Positions 49,278-57,765 of a DNA stretch of 64,000 bases are shown in pieces. The DNA lies in the NCBI RefSeq assembly GCF_002008365.1, contig NZ_MRDL01000059.1, positions 372,001 to 436,000 of the forward strand. Reading direction: 5' to 3'. The stretch is from Rhizobium leguminosarum bv. viciae USDA 2370. Its GTDB lineage: Bacteria > Pseudomonadota > Alphaproteobacteria > Rhizobiales > Rhizobiaceae. Within the stretch, counting starts at the first letter, position 1. Each line of letters starts with the position of its first letter. Made by a program: the position numbers and the translations under genes. The notes beneath the pieces are model-generated. The model saw only the letters and a list, made by a program, of their open reading frames with translations. It searched no databases and was not told the DNA's origin.

Positions 49278-50209
49278 CGCAACTGGACGAATCCGCCAAA
49301 CGCGCCCTTGCCTGGCCGGGCGATCCGGAAACGCCGGTGGAAAGTTGCACCCCGGCGCAGGCGCGGCTGCAGTATCTGGACAGTTTCGCAGACATCCAGT
49401 GGCCACTCGAGGACGTGGCCGAGATGTTGGAAAGCCATGTGGGCGCCATCAGGTTGAAGATATGGCGCGGTCGGGCCGCGCCGCGCCAGGGTGCACCGGC
49501 CTTGCTTTATCTCCATGGCGGCGGCTTTGTGATCGGCGCGCCGGAAACCCATGAGGATATCTGCCGGACGCTTGCCAATATGGCAGGCGCCGTCGTGGTT
49601 TCACCCGACTATCGCCTGGCCCCGGAACACCCCTTTCCGACCGCGATCGATGATTGCGCCGCAACACTCGTCTGGATGACCGATCAAGCTGATGCCCTCG
49701 GCATCGATCCCTTGCGGATTATCGTCGCCGGCGATAGCGCCGGCGGCAATCTGGCCGCCGTCGTCGCCCTCCTGGCGCGGGACGGACAGGTGCCGGCTGT
49801 CATCGGACAGGTGTTGATCTATCCAGTGACCGACCAGTCGCAGGCAAGCGACAGCTACTTGCGTTATGCGGAGGGTTTCGGTCTGACGGCCGCGGCGATG
49901 AAATGGTTCCGAGACCACTATCTGCCGGAAGCCGCGAGCGGGGCGGATTGGCGCGCCTCGCCGCTCAGCGCAGCGTCGCTGGCGGGGGTGGCGCCAGCCT
50001 TCGTGATCCTTGCCGGATACGACGTACTATTTGACGAAGGGGCGGCCTATGCCGAGCGGCTGAGCTTGGAAGCGCAGGCCACAAGCCAGACCTGGCCCGG
50101 ACAGATCCATGGCTTCGTATCAAAGAGACGGGCCATTCCGGAGGGGCAAGAGGCCCTCGAAGCCATTGCAATGGCATGGCGCGCCATGGACCCTGCGCTT
50201 GCCCGTTGA
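49274..50209 (+). CDS. Alpha/beta hydrolase (HSL-like esterase)
   Basis: The 311-residue protein has the hormone-sensitive-lipase-family HGGGFVIGAPETH oxyanion motif, nucleophile elbow GDSAGGNLA (Ser near residue 154), and the Asp and His near AGYDVLFDEG and GQIHGFV. It overlaps the oxidoreductase gene. It could hydrolyse an acylated sugar or lactone before or after transport. It is followed by the convergent LacI gene. Confidence 0.9.
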   Translation: MTQLDESAKRALAWPGDPETPVESCTPAQARLQYLDSFADIQWPLEDVAEMLESHVGAIRLKIWRGRAAPRQGAPALLYLHGGGFVIGAPETHEDICRTLANMAGAVVVSPDYRLAPEHPFPTAIDDCAATLVWMTDQADALGIDPLRIIVAGDSAGGNLAAVVALLARDGQVPAVIGQVLIYPVTDQSQASDSYLRYAEGFGLTAAAMKWFRDHYLPEAASGADWRASPLSAASLAGVAPAFVILAGYDVLFDEGAAYAERLSLEAQATSQTWPGQIHGFVSKRRAIPEGQEALEAIAMAWRAMDPALAR

Positions 50210-50228
50210 AGCGGGAACCCGCCCAGTC

Positions 50229-51263
50229 TCAAGCCGAGTCGCGCATAACAAGCGTCGCCTCGAGGATCACCCTGTTGGTCACAGGGGTCGTCCCATCATC
50301 CTCGCTCTCGATGTGCGCCAGCAAAAGCTCCACGGATTTCGCCGCGATCTCGGGCGCGTTCTGGGCCATGGTCGTCAGCGACGGACAGGTATATCGGCTC
50401 AGCGGGTGATCGTCGTGCCCGGCGATGCGTACGTCACAAGCGTCGCTCCGGCCGATTTTCAGTCCCGAAGCGAATGCGGCTGCCATCGCGCCGAAAGCGA
50501 AGCGGTCGTTGGCGCATAGCAGCGTTTTGCCGGGAAGACCGCCATTCGCAAGAATTCTCTGCATCTGCTCGTATCCGAGACGCTCGAATTCCCAGGAAGG
50601 TGGTGCGTCGCAATCAATGACGAGCGGGGAATGCCCTTCCCTCGCCATGGTCGCGCGGTAGCTCGCCTGCCGCTCGCCGGCATTTTCCGTCAAATGCGGA
50701 ATTTCCAGGAATATCGGTGGCTCACCGGATCGGCAGAGATATTGCACAATGGCTGCCATGCTTTGCGCGTTGTCGTTGCCGACATAAGGAAGGTCAGCGC
50801 TGGCAGGGTTGTCGAAGCAGACGACGGGGATTGCGTCGCTTAGTCTTTCCAGCGCAGAACGGCGAGAACCGGCCCCGAGCGGCGCCACGATCGCACCTGC
50901 AACCTTCAGCGAGAGCAGGGTCCGCACGGCCTCCGCCTCCAGCTCTGGCCGCGTGTGCGAAGATATCTGGACGGGCCAGAAACCCTTTTCGCGCAACTCC
51001 AGCTCGATCAGCGACACCACCTGCACATAAAAGGGATCCGACATGGTCGGGACCAGAATCCCGATATTCCTGGTCCGCTTGCGATTGAGATGCCGCGCGA
51101 AAAGGTTCGGCTCGAAATTCGACTTCTTGAGAGCCGCCTCGATACGCTTGCGGGTGACCTCCTTGATCAGCGAGGGATCATCGAAATATTTCGACAATGT
51201 CGGACGCGATACGCCGGCGGCGGTTGCGAAGTCATCCATCGATTTATAGCTTTTCTTGGCCAT
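50229..51263 (-). CDS. LacI family transcriptional regulator
   Basis: The 344-residue protein has the N-terminal helix-turn-helix SMDDFATAAGVSRPTLSKYF, hinge region and a periplasmic-binding-protein-like sensor starting NIGILVPTMSDPFY. It sits beside the binding-protein operon that begins at 51837, facing away from it, and is convergent with the hydrolase gene. It probably controls the importer and the enzymes upstream in response to a sugar. Confidence 0.93.
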   Translation of the reverse strand: MAKKSYKSMDDFATAAGVSRPTLSKYFDDPSLIKEVTRKRIEAALKKSNFEPNLFARHLNRKRTRNIGILVPTMSDPFYVQVVSLIELELREKGFWPVQISSHTRPELEAEAVRTLLSLKVAGAIVAPLGAGSRRSALERLSDAIPVVCFDNPASADLPYVGNDNAQSMAAIVQYLCRSGEPPIFLEIPHLTENAGERQASYRATMAREGHSPLVIDCDAPPSWEFERLGYEQMQRILANGGLPGKTLLCANDRFAFGAMAAAFASGLKIGRSDACDVRIAGHDDHPLSRYTCPSLTTMAQNAPEIAAKSVELLLAHIESEDDGTTPVTNRVILEATLVMRDSA

Positions 51264-51836
51264 TCAATTCCTTATTGGCGGGACGACAACTGGTCAGGAA
51301 TGATTTCTCACTCAACGGCAGGTCCACTGACGCGCCAAATCACGCATTCGGCAATTTGTACAGGGTGAACTTCGTTTTCCGGAATCGTCGAAAACCAACA
51401 CGTAAGCCGGCGTGATCCGTCATTTTGGTGCGGGCCATCCCCTCCTTTCGAAAATCGAAATGTTCCCTTCATCTGCGACTTGCGCAGTCTGCGCCGCGTG
51501 GTTGCAAAAGGCGCTTGTTTCAGCGCCTAAATTCGAAAATTTACAGTGAAGACTGCCGGGCGCCACTCTTTTCATTTTGTTGGGTAAACTTTCATTTGTT
51601 TACGAAAGTAAAGAAAAAATGCGTCACAAGCAACACAAATGCTGCAGAAAAATACCGATGATGTCAATCAATTTTATTATTTTCTATCAATGATTTAACT
51701 CAACCGACTTCGTGAATGCCAGCCTCCCATCCTTTCCCGATCACAGTTCTTCATTGACAGATGGGGGCTTCAGGGAACCTACTTTGCCTACGATCTTGAG
51801 GAGGATCGATTAACTGACAATCTTTGGGAGGCACAG
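51264..51836 (+). promoter_or_regulatory. Long divergent region before the sugar importer
   Basis: This 573-base stretch holds no supported gene. It contains two copies of TTCGAAAAT (51447-51455 and 51532-51540), a hairpin GGCGCT/AGCGCC (51510-51527), an AT-rich stretch with GTAAAC/GTTTAC arms near 51584-51603, and TTGACA (51754-51759) with a weak -10 (CCTACT) 18 bases later. A ribosome site GGGAGG precedes the binding-protein start. LacI-type control is likely, but I could not fix the operator. Confidence 0.5.
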
Positions 51837-53084
51837 ATGAATATCAGAAAATTCGGCGTGACCATGCGGGCTGCCGTAGCGGTATGGGCGCTCTGCGCCA
51901 CATCCGCGTTTGCCGACACCACCATCGAATTCATTCAATGGTGGGAACCCGAAATGCCGTCCGGCGCCTTGCGCGGCATTATGAACGATTTCGAAGCCAA
52001 AAATCCCGGCATCAAGGTGACGCTGGTCAGCGGTCCCTATGCCACGACGCGTGACCAGATCGTCGTCGGCGCCGCCTCGGGAACGCTGAGCGACGTAGTG
52101 GGGCTGGATGGTGCCTGGGTAAACGGGCTCGCCAAGCAGGGCGCAATCGCCTCGATGGACGAATTGATGGAGAAGGCCAAGTACGACAAGAGCCAGATCA
52201 CCGATATCGTCAAGGTCGATGGCAAGAGCGTGATGTTCCCGCTCGCATCCTTCGTCTATCCCGTCTTCGTGAACCTCGATATCGCCAAGGCATCCGGCGT
52301 CGACAAGCTGCCGACGACCCGCACGGAATTTGCAGACGCCGCAAAGAAGATGACCGACGCCGCGAAGAACCAGTATGGCTGGGTTCTGCCGCTCTCGCTG
52401 CAATCTCCGAGCGGAATCCAGAACGACGTGATGTCCTGGGTCTGGGCCTCCGGCGCCTCGATGCTAAAGGACGGCAAGCCTGACCTCGAAAATGACGCTG
52501 TTGTCGGAACGCTCGACTATATCGCTTCCCTCAATAAAGAAGGCGTTATTTCTCCCGGCATTTTCGCCAAGAAGGAACAGGACAAGGTCGAGGAATTCGT
52601 CAACGGCCGCGTCGGCATGATGGTGGATTCCCTCGCCCATGTGACCCTCATCCGCGAGCGCAATCCGAAGCTCAATTTCGGCATATCAGCCTTGCCGGCC
52701 ACTGACGGCTACACCGGCAAGCGCGGCATGCCCTATGCGTCCTGGGGCATCGGCATCAGCGAAGGCAGCCAGCACAAGGAAGAGGCCTGGAAGCTCGTCG
52801 AATATCTGATGAGCCCTGACGTCAACGGCCGTCTGGTCTCGATTGCCAACGCCTTCCCCGGCAACGTCCACGCCAAGCCGGATTTCGTGGCCTCGGACCC
52901 GATTTTCGCGGAAGCTTTCAAAATCTTCCAAAGCGGTTATCCTGCCAACGAATTCGTCGGCCTTCCGGTCGCCGAAGAGCTGATGCGCGACATGAACGTC
53001 GAAGTTCAAAAGATGTTCGATGGGGGGCAGTCAGCCAAGGACGCGGCTGCCAATACCCAGAAGGCGTGGCTCGCAAAGTTCTAA
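51837..53084 (+). CDS. Sugar ABC transporter substrate-binding protein
   Basis: The 415-residue protein has a Sec signal (VTMRAAVAVWALCATSAFA, cleavage near residue 27) and the family-1 binding-protein body: TIEFIQWWEPEMPSG, VVGLDGAWVNGLAKQG, FVNGRVGMMVDS and the C-terminal helix region. It feeds the two permeases after it, with a strong hairpin in the gap. No ATPase is in the operon. The ligand is probably a carbohydrate. Confidence 0.92.
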   Translation: MNIRKFGVTMRAAVAVWALCATSAFADTTIEFIQWWEPEMPSGALRGIMNDFEAKNPGIKVTLVSGPYATTRDQIVVGAASGTLSDVVGLDGAWVNGLAKQGAIASMDELMEKAKYDKSQITDIVKVDGKSVMFPLASFVYPVFVNLDIAKASGVDKLPTTRTEFADAAKKMTDAAKNQYGWVLPLSLQSPSGIQNDVMSWVWASGASMLKDGKPDLENDAVVGTLDYIASLNKEGVISPGIFAKKEQDKVEEFVNGRVGMMVDSLAHVTLIRERNPKLNFGISALPATDGYTGKRGMPYASWGIGISEGSQHKEEAWKLVEYLMSPDVNGRLVSIANAFPGNVHAKPDFVASDPIFAEAFKIFQSGYPANEFVGLPVAEELMRDMNVEVQKMFDGGQSAKDAAANTQKAWLAKF

Positions 53085-53104
53085 AGCACGTCGCTTTCAC
53101 GGAT

Positions 53105-53134
53105 CACCGGCAGCGCGCCCTGGCGCTGCCGGTG
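53105..53134. terminator. 12-bp stem-loop between binding-protein and permease genes
   Basis: CACCGGCAGCGC and its exact complement flank a six-base loop in the 87-base gap after the binding-protein gene. Like the hairpin at 14056-14086 it lacks a T-run and probably allows more receptor than permease to be made. Confidence 0.65.
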
Positions 53135-53171
53135 CAGTCGTCAAATCTCGGCAGAATGGAAGTCACAGCTC

Positions 53172-54110
53172 ATGAATCATTCCGCTCCGGCTCTGGTCGC
53201 TGCGCACGCCAAAGCGCCAAGAAAAGGATGGCTTCGTTACAGCACCTTGAGGAAGCTGGTGCCGTATTTCTACGTTTCGCCGGCGACCCTGCTGCTTGTT
53301 CTGCTGATGCTGTTCCCGATGGTGATGGTCTTCAAATATTCATTGATGGACGGCGCCATCATGAAAAAGGACGCTGCCTTCGCGGGGGTGCAGAATTATC
53401 TGACCATCTTCGAGAATCCGGTCTTCTGGCAGTCGGTGGTGCAGACGCTTTATTTCACGATCATGAGCGTCGTCTTCCACTTCATCATCGGCCTGGCCTT
53501 CGCGCTGCTGTTGAACACCAATCGCGTCGATCCGCTCATCCGGAGCATCCTGCGTGTGCTCTTCATCCTGCCTTGGCTGTTCACGGCCGTCATCATCGCC
53601 ATCATCTGGCGCCTGCTGCTCGACCCCAACGGCGTCGTCAACAGCGTGCTGATGGCGCTCCATATCATCAACTTCAAGGTCGAGTGGTTTTCGTCCACGC
53701 GCACAGCCATCCACGCTTTGACCTTCGCAAATATCTGGGCAGGCTATCCGCTCTACATGGTCAGCCTGCTCGCCGGCCTCCAGGGCATTTCGAAGGAGCT
53801 TTACGAGGCAGCCGGTATCGACGGCGCCAACGAACTCGAAAAATTCTGGTACATCACCATTCCGCAGTTGATGCCGATCATCATCAGCATCGCGCTTCTC
53901 GACTTCATCTGGACGATGCAGGTTTTTCCACTCGTTTGGATGACGACGGGCGGCGGGCCGATCTATTCGACGGAAGTGCTCTCCACCTTCACCTACAAGC
54001 TCGCCTTCTCCCAGTACGAATTCTCGTTGGCTTCGGCGAGCGCGATGATCATCCTCATCATCTCGATGAGCGTCACCTACTTCTACATCAAACACCAGCA
54101 GCGCAGGTGA
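53172..54110 (+). CDS. Sugar ABC transporter permease (MalF/UgpA type)
   Basis: The 312-residue protein has a first helix SPATLLLVLLMLFPMVMVF and the EAA loop YEAAGIDGANELEKFWYITIP. It is the first permease of the importer and is followed five bases later by the second. Confidence 0.93.
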   Translation: MNHSAPALVAAHAKAPRKGWLRYSTLRKLVPYFYVSPATLLLVLLMLFPMVMVFKYSLMDGAIMKKDAAFAGVQNYLTIFENPVFWQSVVQTLYFTIMSVVFHFIIGLAFALLLNTNRVDPLIRSILRVLFILPWLFTAVIIAIIWRLLLDPNGVVNSVLMALHIINFKVEWFSSTRTAIHALTFANIWAGYPLYMVSLLAGLQGISKELYEAAGIDGANELEKFWYITIPQLMPIIISIALLDFIWTMQVFPLVWMTTGGGPIYSTEVLSTFTYKLAFSQYEFSLASASAMIILIISMSVTYFYIKHQQRR

Positions 54111-54115
54111 TCGCC

Positions 54116-54961
54116 ATGGCAAAGCGTTCCTTCAAGAGCTCGGTATTGCCGACCATCCTGACCTATCTCGGCCTGGGGATCGGCCTGGTCTTTTCGGCCT
54201 TTCCGATCGTGTGGATGTTTTTCAGTTCGCTGAAATCGAATACGGAAATCTTCGCCCTTCCGCCGCGGCTTTTTCCGCAGGATTTTACGGTGGCCGCCTA
54301 TCTGACGATCTTCAACGATCCGGTGAAAGTGCGGTTCTTCATCAACAGCTACTTCGTTGCCGGCGTCGTCACCTGCCTGACCCTCGTCGTCGCCATCGTG
54401 ACCGCCTACGGCTTCAGCCGCTATCAGTTCCGGTTCAAGAACACCTTGAACATCTTCATCATCAGCACCCAGACCGTTCCGCCGATCACCCTTCTCATCC
54501 CCTATTTCGGAATGGTGGTCGCCTTCAGGATCTTCGATACCTATCTGGCGCTGATCCTGACCTACATGGTCTTCACACTGCCCTATGCCGTCCTGCTGAT
54601 GACAGGCTATCTCAACACCTTGCCGAAAGAGCTGGACGAGGCCGTCCTTGTCGACGGCGGCTCGAGCTGGACGGCGCTCTGGCGCGTCATCGTTCCGGTC
54701 TCGATCCCGGGGATCGTCGCCACGGCGGTCTACACGTTTCTGCTGGCCTGGAACGAATTCCTCTTCGCGCTGACGCTGACGAAATCGATGGATCTTAGAA
54801 CCGTTCCGATCGGCATCCAGCTTCTGATGGGCCAGCACGCCTTCGAGTGGAACGAGATGATGGCGATGAGCGTGCTCGGTTCGCTTCCCCTCCTGGTCCT
54901 TTACCTGGTCGCTCAACGCTACTTCCTGGCAGGCATGACCGCCGGCTCGGTCAAAAGCTGA
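54116..54961 (+). CDS. Sugar ABC transporter permease (MalG/UgpE type)
   Basis: The protein of 281 residues starts MAKRSFKSSVLPTILTYLG and has the EAA loop DEAVLVDGGSSWTALWRVIVP. The frame is open through the previous permease, but homology and the short spacing fix the start. It ends near a bidirectional hairpin that separates it from the convergent kinase gene. Confidence 0.92.
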   Translation: MAKRSFKSSVLPTILTYLGLGIGLVFSAFPIVWMFFSSLKSNTEIFALPPRLFPQDFTVAAYLTIFNDPVKVRFFINSYFVAGVVTCLTLVVAIVTAYGFSRYQFRFKNTLNIFIISTQTVPPITLLIPYFGMVVAFRIFDTYLALILTYMVFTLPYAVLLMTGYLNTLPKELDEAVLVDGGSSWTALWRVIVPVSIPGIVATAVYTFLLAWNEFLFALTLTKSMDLRTVPIGIQLLMGQHAFEWNEMMAMSVLGSLPLLVLYLVAQRYFLAGMTAGSVKS

Positions 54962-55001
54962 TGCAGCGCTGATCCTAAACTGGCTTTGAGAACGCATACT
55001 A

Positions 55002-55029
55002 CAGGCAGATCACTTCTCCGATCTGCCTG
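55002..55029. terminator. 10-bp hairpin between convergent operons
   Basis: CAGGCAGATC and GATCTGCCTG flank an eight-base loop, midway between the end of the permease gene and the end of the leftward kinase gene. It may stop transcription from both sides, though no long T-run follows. Confidence 0.5.
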
Positions 55030-55039
55030 CCCGCCACGA

Positions 55040-55993
55040 CTACCGCCCAGCGCTCCAATCCCGCAGGGCATCGCAGACTTCGGCTCTGGTGGGCGCACCG
55101 ATACGTCCACCGAATACCTGGCATTTGAGTGCTGCCGCCATGGATGACAACCGCATCGTCTCTTCGATCGGCAAGCCTTCCGCAGTAGCCAGCGCAAAAG
55201 CACCATGGAAGATATCGCCGGCCGCGAGCGTGTCGACGGTCCTCACCTTCGGAGCGGCAAGATGGACAATTTCGCCGGTTCGGTCGTCGAACCAGAAGCA
55301 GCCATTTTCGCCAGCCGTGACGCTGATGAAGGCATGCTCGAACTTTCGCTTCAGAACGCCGACGACCTTCAACAGCTCGGCTGTCCCGACAAGCCGTTCG
55401 GCGGCCGGCTGCGAGAACACGATATGGCTGGCGGCCGGTGCCAGCATCTCGATCACGCCATCGCCTGCAACGTCACCATCGAGAATGGCCGGCTTGCCCG
55501 CCTCTTGGGCCGCCGACAGCGCCCGCAGAGCAAGCTTCGGCCACCGGACGTCGACCAGCACCGCATCGAAAGCAGAAACGTCCTGTATTGTGACCGGCTT
55601 GACCGTTTCGTGCAGGCCGGCATCGTAGAAAGGCACGATCAAGCGCTCGCCCTGGTCATCGACAAGGATCGTCGAGACGGCCGAGCGGGCGCCTGCCACA
55701 CGCACCATGCCGCTCGTGTCTATGCCGCTGTCGCTGAGGTCGGCGATGATGCGGTCGCCGGTGGCGTCACCGCCGACTGCGCCCCAGAGGCTGGCATGGC
55801 CGCCCAGCCGGGCGACCGCAAAGGCGGCGCTCGATGCCATGCCTTCGGCAATCTGCAGCATATCGTAAGGCAGAATTTTTCCCTGGCCGGTCGGTAACGA
55901 GCGCACGCGAAACAACGTGTCCATAACCGCCGCGCCGACACACAAAACGCGGCGCGCCTGACCGGGCGGCGGATCGAAGGCAGAAGTCGTCAA
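55040..55993 (-). CDS. PfkB family carbohydrate kinase
   Basis: The 317-residue protein has the PfkB first motif (EGMASSAAFAVARLGGHASL) and second motif DTLAAGDIFHGAFALAT, with Ala-Ala in place of Thr-Gly-Ala before the catalytic GD. The other PfkB kinase in the window has DTTGAGD, so the two have diverged. It lies 18 bases downstream of the permease gene of the second importer and is probably co-transcribed. It may phosphorylate a sugar or a 2-keto-3-deoxy acid before cleavage by the DapA-family enzyme. Confidence 0.88.
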   Translation of the reverse strand: MTTSAFDPPPGQARRVLCVGAAVMDTLFRVRSLPTGQGKILPYDMLQIAEGMASSAAFAVARLGGHASLWGAVGGDATGDRIIADLSDSGIDTSGMVRVAGARSAVSTILVDDQGERLIVPFYDAGLHETVKPVTIQDVSAFDAVLVDVRWPKLALRALSAAQEAGKPAILDGDVAGDGVIEMLAPAASHIVFSQPAAERLVGTAELLKVVGVLKRKFEHAFISVTAGENGCFWFDDRTGEIVHLAAPKVRTVDTLAAGDIFHGAFALATAEGLPIEETMRLSSMAAALKCQVFGGRIGAPTRAEVCDALRDWSAGR

Positions 55994-56011
55994 AACCGTT
56001 GTCTCACCCGC

Positions 56012-56827
56012 TCACTTGACGGCCCCGGCCGTCAGGCCCGCCACGATCTGCCGTTGCGCAAACACCGTCAATATCAGCACGGGCAAGGTGACAATCAACG
56101 CCGCCGCCGCCAGCGGACCCCAACTGACCTGCTCGAACGAGAGCATGTTGTAGACTGCGACCGGAAGCGTGCGTGTCTCGCGGCTGGCGAGCACGATGCC
56201 GAAGACGAAGTTGTTCCACGAGAAGATGACTGACAGGATGAAGGCGACCACGATGCCCGGCCTTGCGATCGGCAAGGCGACCAGCCGGAAAACCTGCCAG
56301 GGTGTTGCGCCGTCGATGCTTGCAGCCTCTTCCAGCTCCATCGGCGTCGTCTCGAAATAACCGATCATGATCCACACGACGATCGGCACGGTGACCACGA
56401 GATGGATAATGATCTGCGGCATGAGCGTGCCGAGCAGATTCAGCCACTGGAACAGCAGGAAGAGCGGGATCAGGAAAGAAAGGCCGGGCGTCATGCGCGC
56501 GATCATGATGACCATCGCGGACTTCTCCGCCTTCAGCCGCGCGATGCCATATCCGGCGGGCACGCCGATCAGCAGCGCCAGAAGCGTGGCCGCACCCGTC
56601 ACCAGCACCGAATTCCAGAGATAGAGGAAGAAGTTGTTCTCTTCGAAGACCTTCAGATAGTTCGACCAGGCCAAGCGCTCCGGAATGAAGATCGGCGGAT
56701 AGGCGCCGTTGTCGATCTCATATTTCAGCGACAGCGAGATCATCCAGAGGAAGAACAGGACGACAGGCGAGATCATCACCAAAGCAACAAACAGCAGTCC
56801 GATGCGATCGAGTGTCTTGCGCTTCAT
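56012..56827 (-). CDS. Sugar ABC transporter permease (MalG type)
   Basis: The protein of 271 residues starts MKRKTLDRIGLLFVALVMIS and has the EAA loop EEAASIDGATPWQVFRLVALP. The ATG at 56827 overlaps the previous permease stop as TGATG; an ATG eight codons earlier would overlap more. It pairs with the 56827-57765 permease. Confidence 0.92.
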   Translation of the reverse strand: MKRKTLDRIGLLFVALVMISPVVLFFLWMISLSLKYEIDNGAYPPIFIPERLAWSNYLKVFEENNFFLYLWNSVLVTGAATLLALLIGVPAGYGIARLKAEKSAMVIMIARMTPGLSFLIPLFLLFQWLNLLGTLMPQIIIHLVVTVPIVVWIMIGYFETTPMELEEAASIDGATPWQVFRLVALPIARPGIVVAFILSVIFSWNNFVFGIVLASRETRTLPVAVYNMLSFEQVSWGPLAAAALIVTLPVLILTVFAQRQIVAGLTAGAVK

Positions 56828-57765
56828 CAGCGTGCCTCCCCGTCCGACCAATTTACGCGCTGCCGGAGCATCATAAGGACGAAGGAGAGCAGGACGATGA
56901 GGATGAAGAAGACAACCGCCATGGCCGAGCCATAGCCGATGTCGTAGTAGGCGAAAGCCGTGTTGTAGAGATAGATGTTGATCGTCTCCGACGCCGTGCC
57001 GGGGCCGCCTTGGGTCATGGCATAGATGATGTCGAAACTTTTCACCGCATCGATGCTGCGGATAATCACGGCAATCATCAGGAACGGCGCGATCATCGGC
57101 AGCGTCAGATAGCGGAATTTCTGCCAGACATTGGCTCCGTCGATTTCAGCACTTTCATAGGGCTCGCGCGGAACCGCCGCCAGACCGCCAAGCACGATCA
57201 GCATGATAAGCGGCGTCCACTGCCAGGTCTCGACCAGCACCAGCGACGGGATGACGCTGCTCTGATTATAGATCCACTCCTGCGGGCCGATGTCGATGAA
57301 GGAGAGGAGATAGTTAAGGACGCCGAGCTGCGGATGGAACATCATCGTCCAGACGAGTGCGATGGCGACCGGTGTCGCCATCATCGGCATCACGAATATG
57401 CCGCGTATAAGACCGCGCAGTGGAAATTGAGCATCGAAGATCAGGGCCGCGAGCGTCCCCAGAAAAAGGGGAACCACCACCGAGAGCGTCGTATAGAGCA
57501 CCGTATGCCACAGCGACTCCCAAAAGCGCATGTCGGTGGCGAGGCGCGCGTAATTGTCCAGCCCAGCAAAGACCTGCGATTGGCCGAGCGTCCAGCTGTT
57601 GACGCTCATCCACACAGTAAACACCCATGGAAAGACGATGACCGCGGCTATGACGATGAGCGCCGGGATGACAAAGGGCCAGTAGTTGGGAGCAAACCGA
57701 TCCGGTTTGCTCCTTCCTTTCGACCTCTTGGCCACTGCGGTCGTTTCGATACTTGTCGAGGCCAT
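56827..57765 (-). CDS. Sugar ABC transporter permease (MalF type)
   Basis: This 312-residue membrane protein has a basic N-terminus, several hydrophobic segments and the EAA loop YESAEIDGANVWQKFRYLTLP. Its start overlaps the binding-protein stop by one base (TAATG). No ATPase follows in this operon. Confidence 0.92.
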   Translation of the reverse strand: MASTSIETTAVAKRSKGRSKPDRFAPNYWPFVIPALIVIAAVIVFPWVFTVWMSVNSWTLGQSQVFAGLDNYARLATDMRFWESLWHTVLYTTLSVVVPLFLGTLAALIFDAQFPLRGLIRGIFVMPMMATPVAIALVWTMMFHPQLGVLNYLLSFIDIGPQEWIYNQSSVIPSLVLVETWQWTPLIMLIVLGGLAAVPREPYESAEIDGANVWQKFRYLTLPMIAPFLMIAVIIRSIDAVKSFDIIYAMTQGGPGTASETINIYLYNTAFAYYDIGYGSAMAVVFFILIVLLSFVLMMLRQRVNWSDGEAR

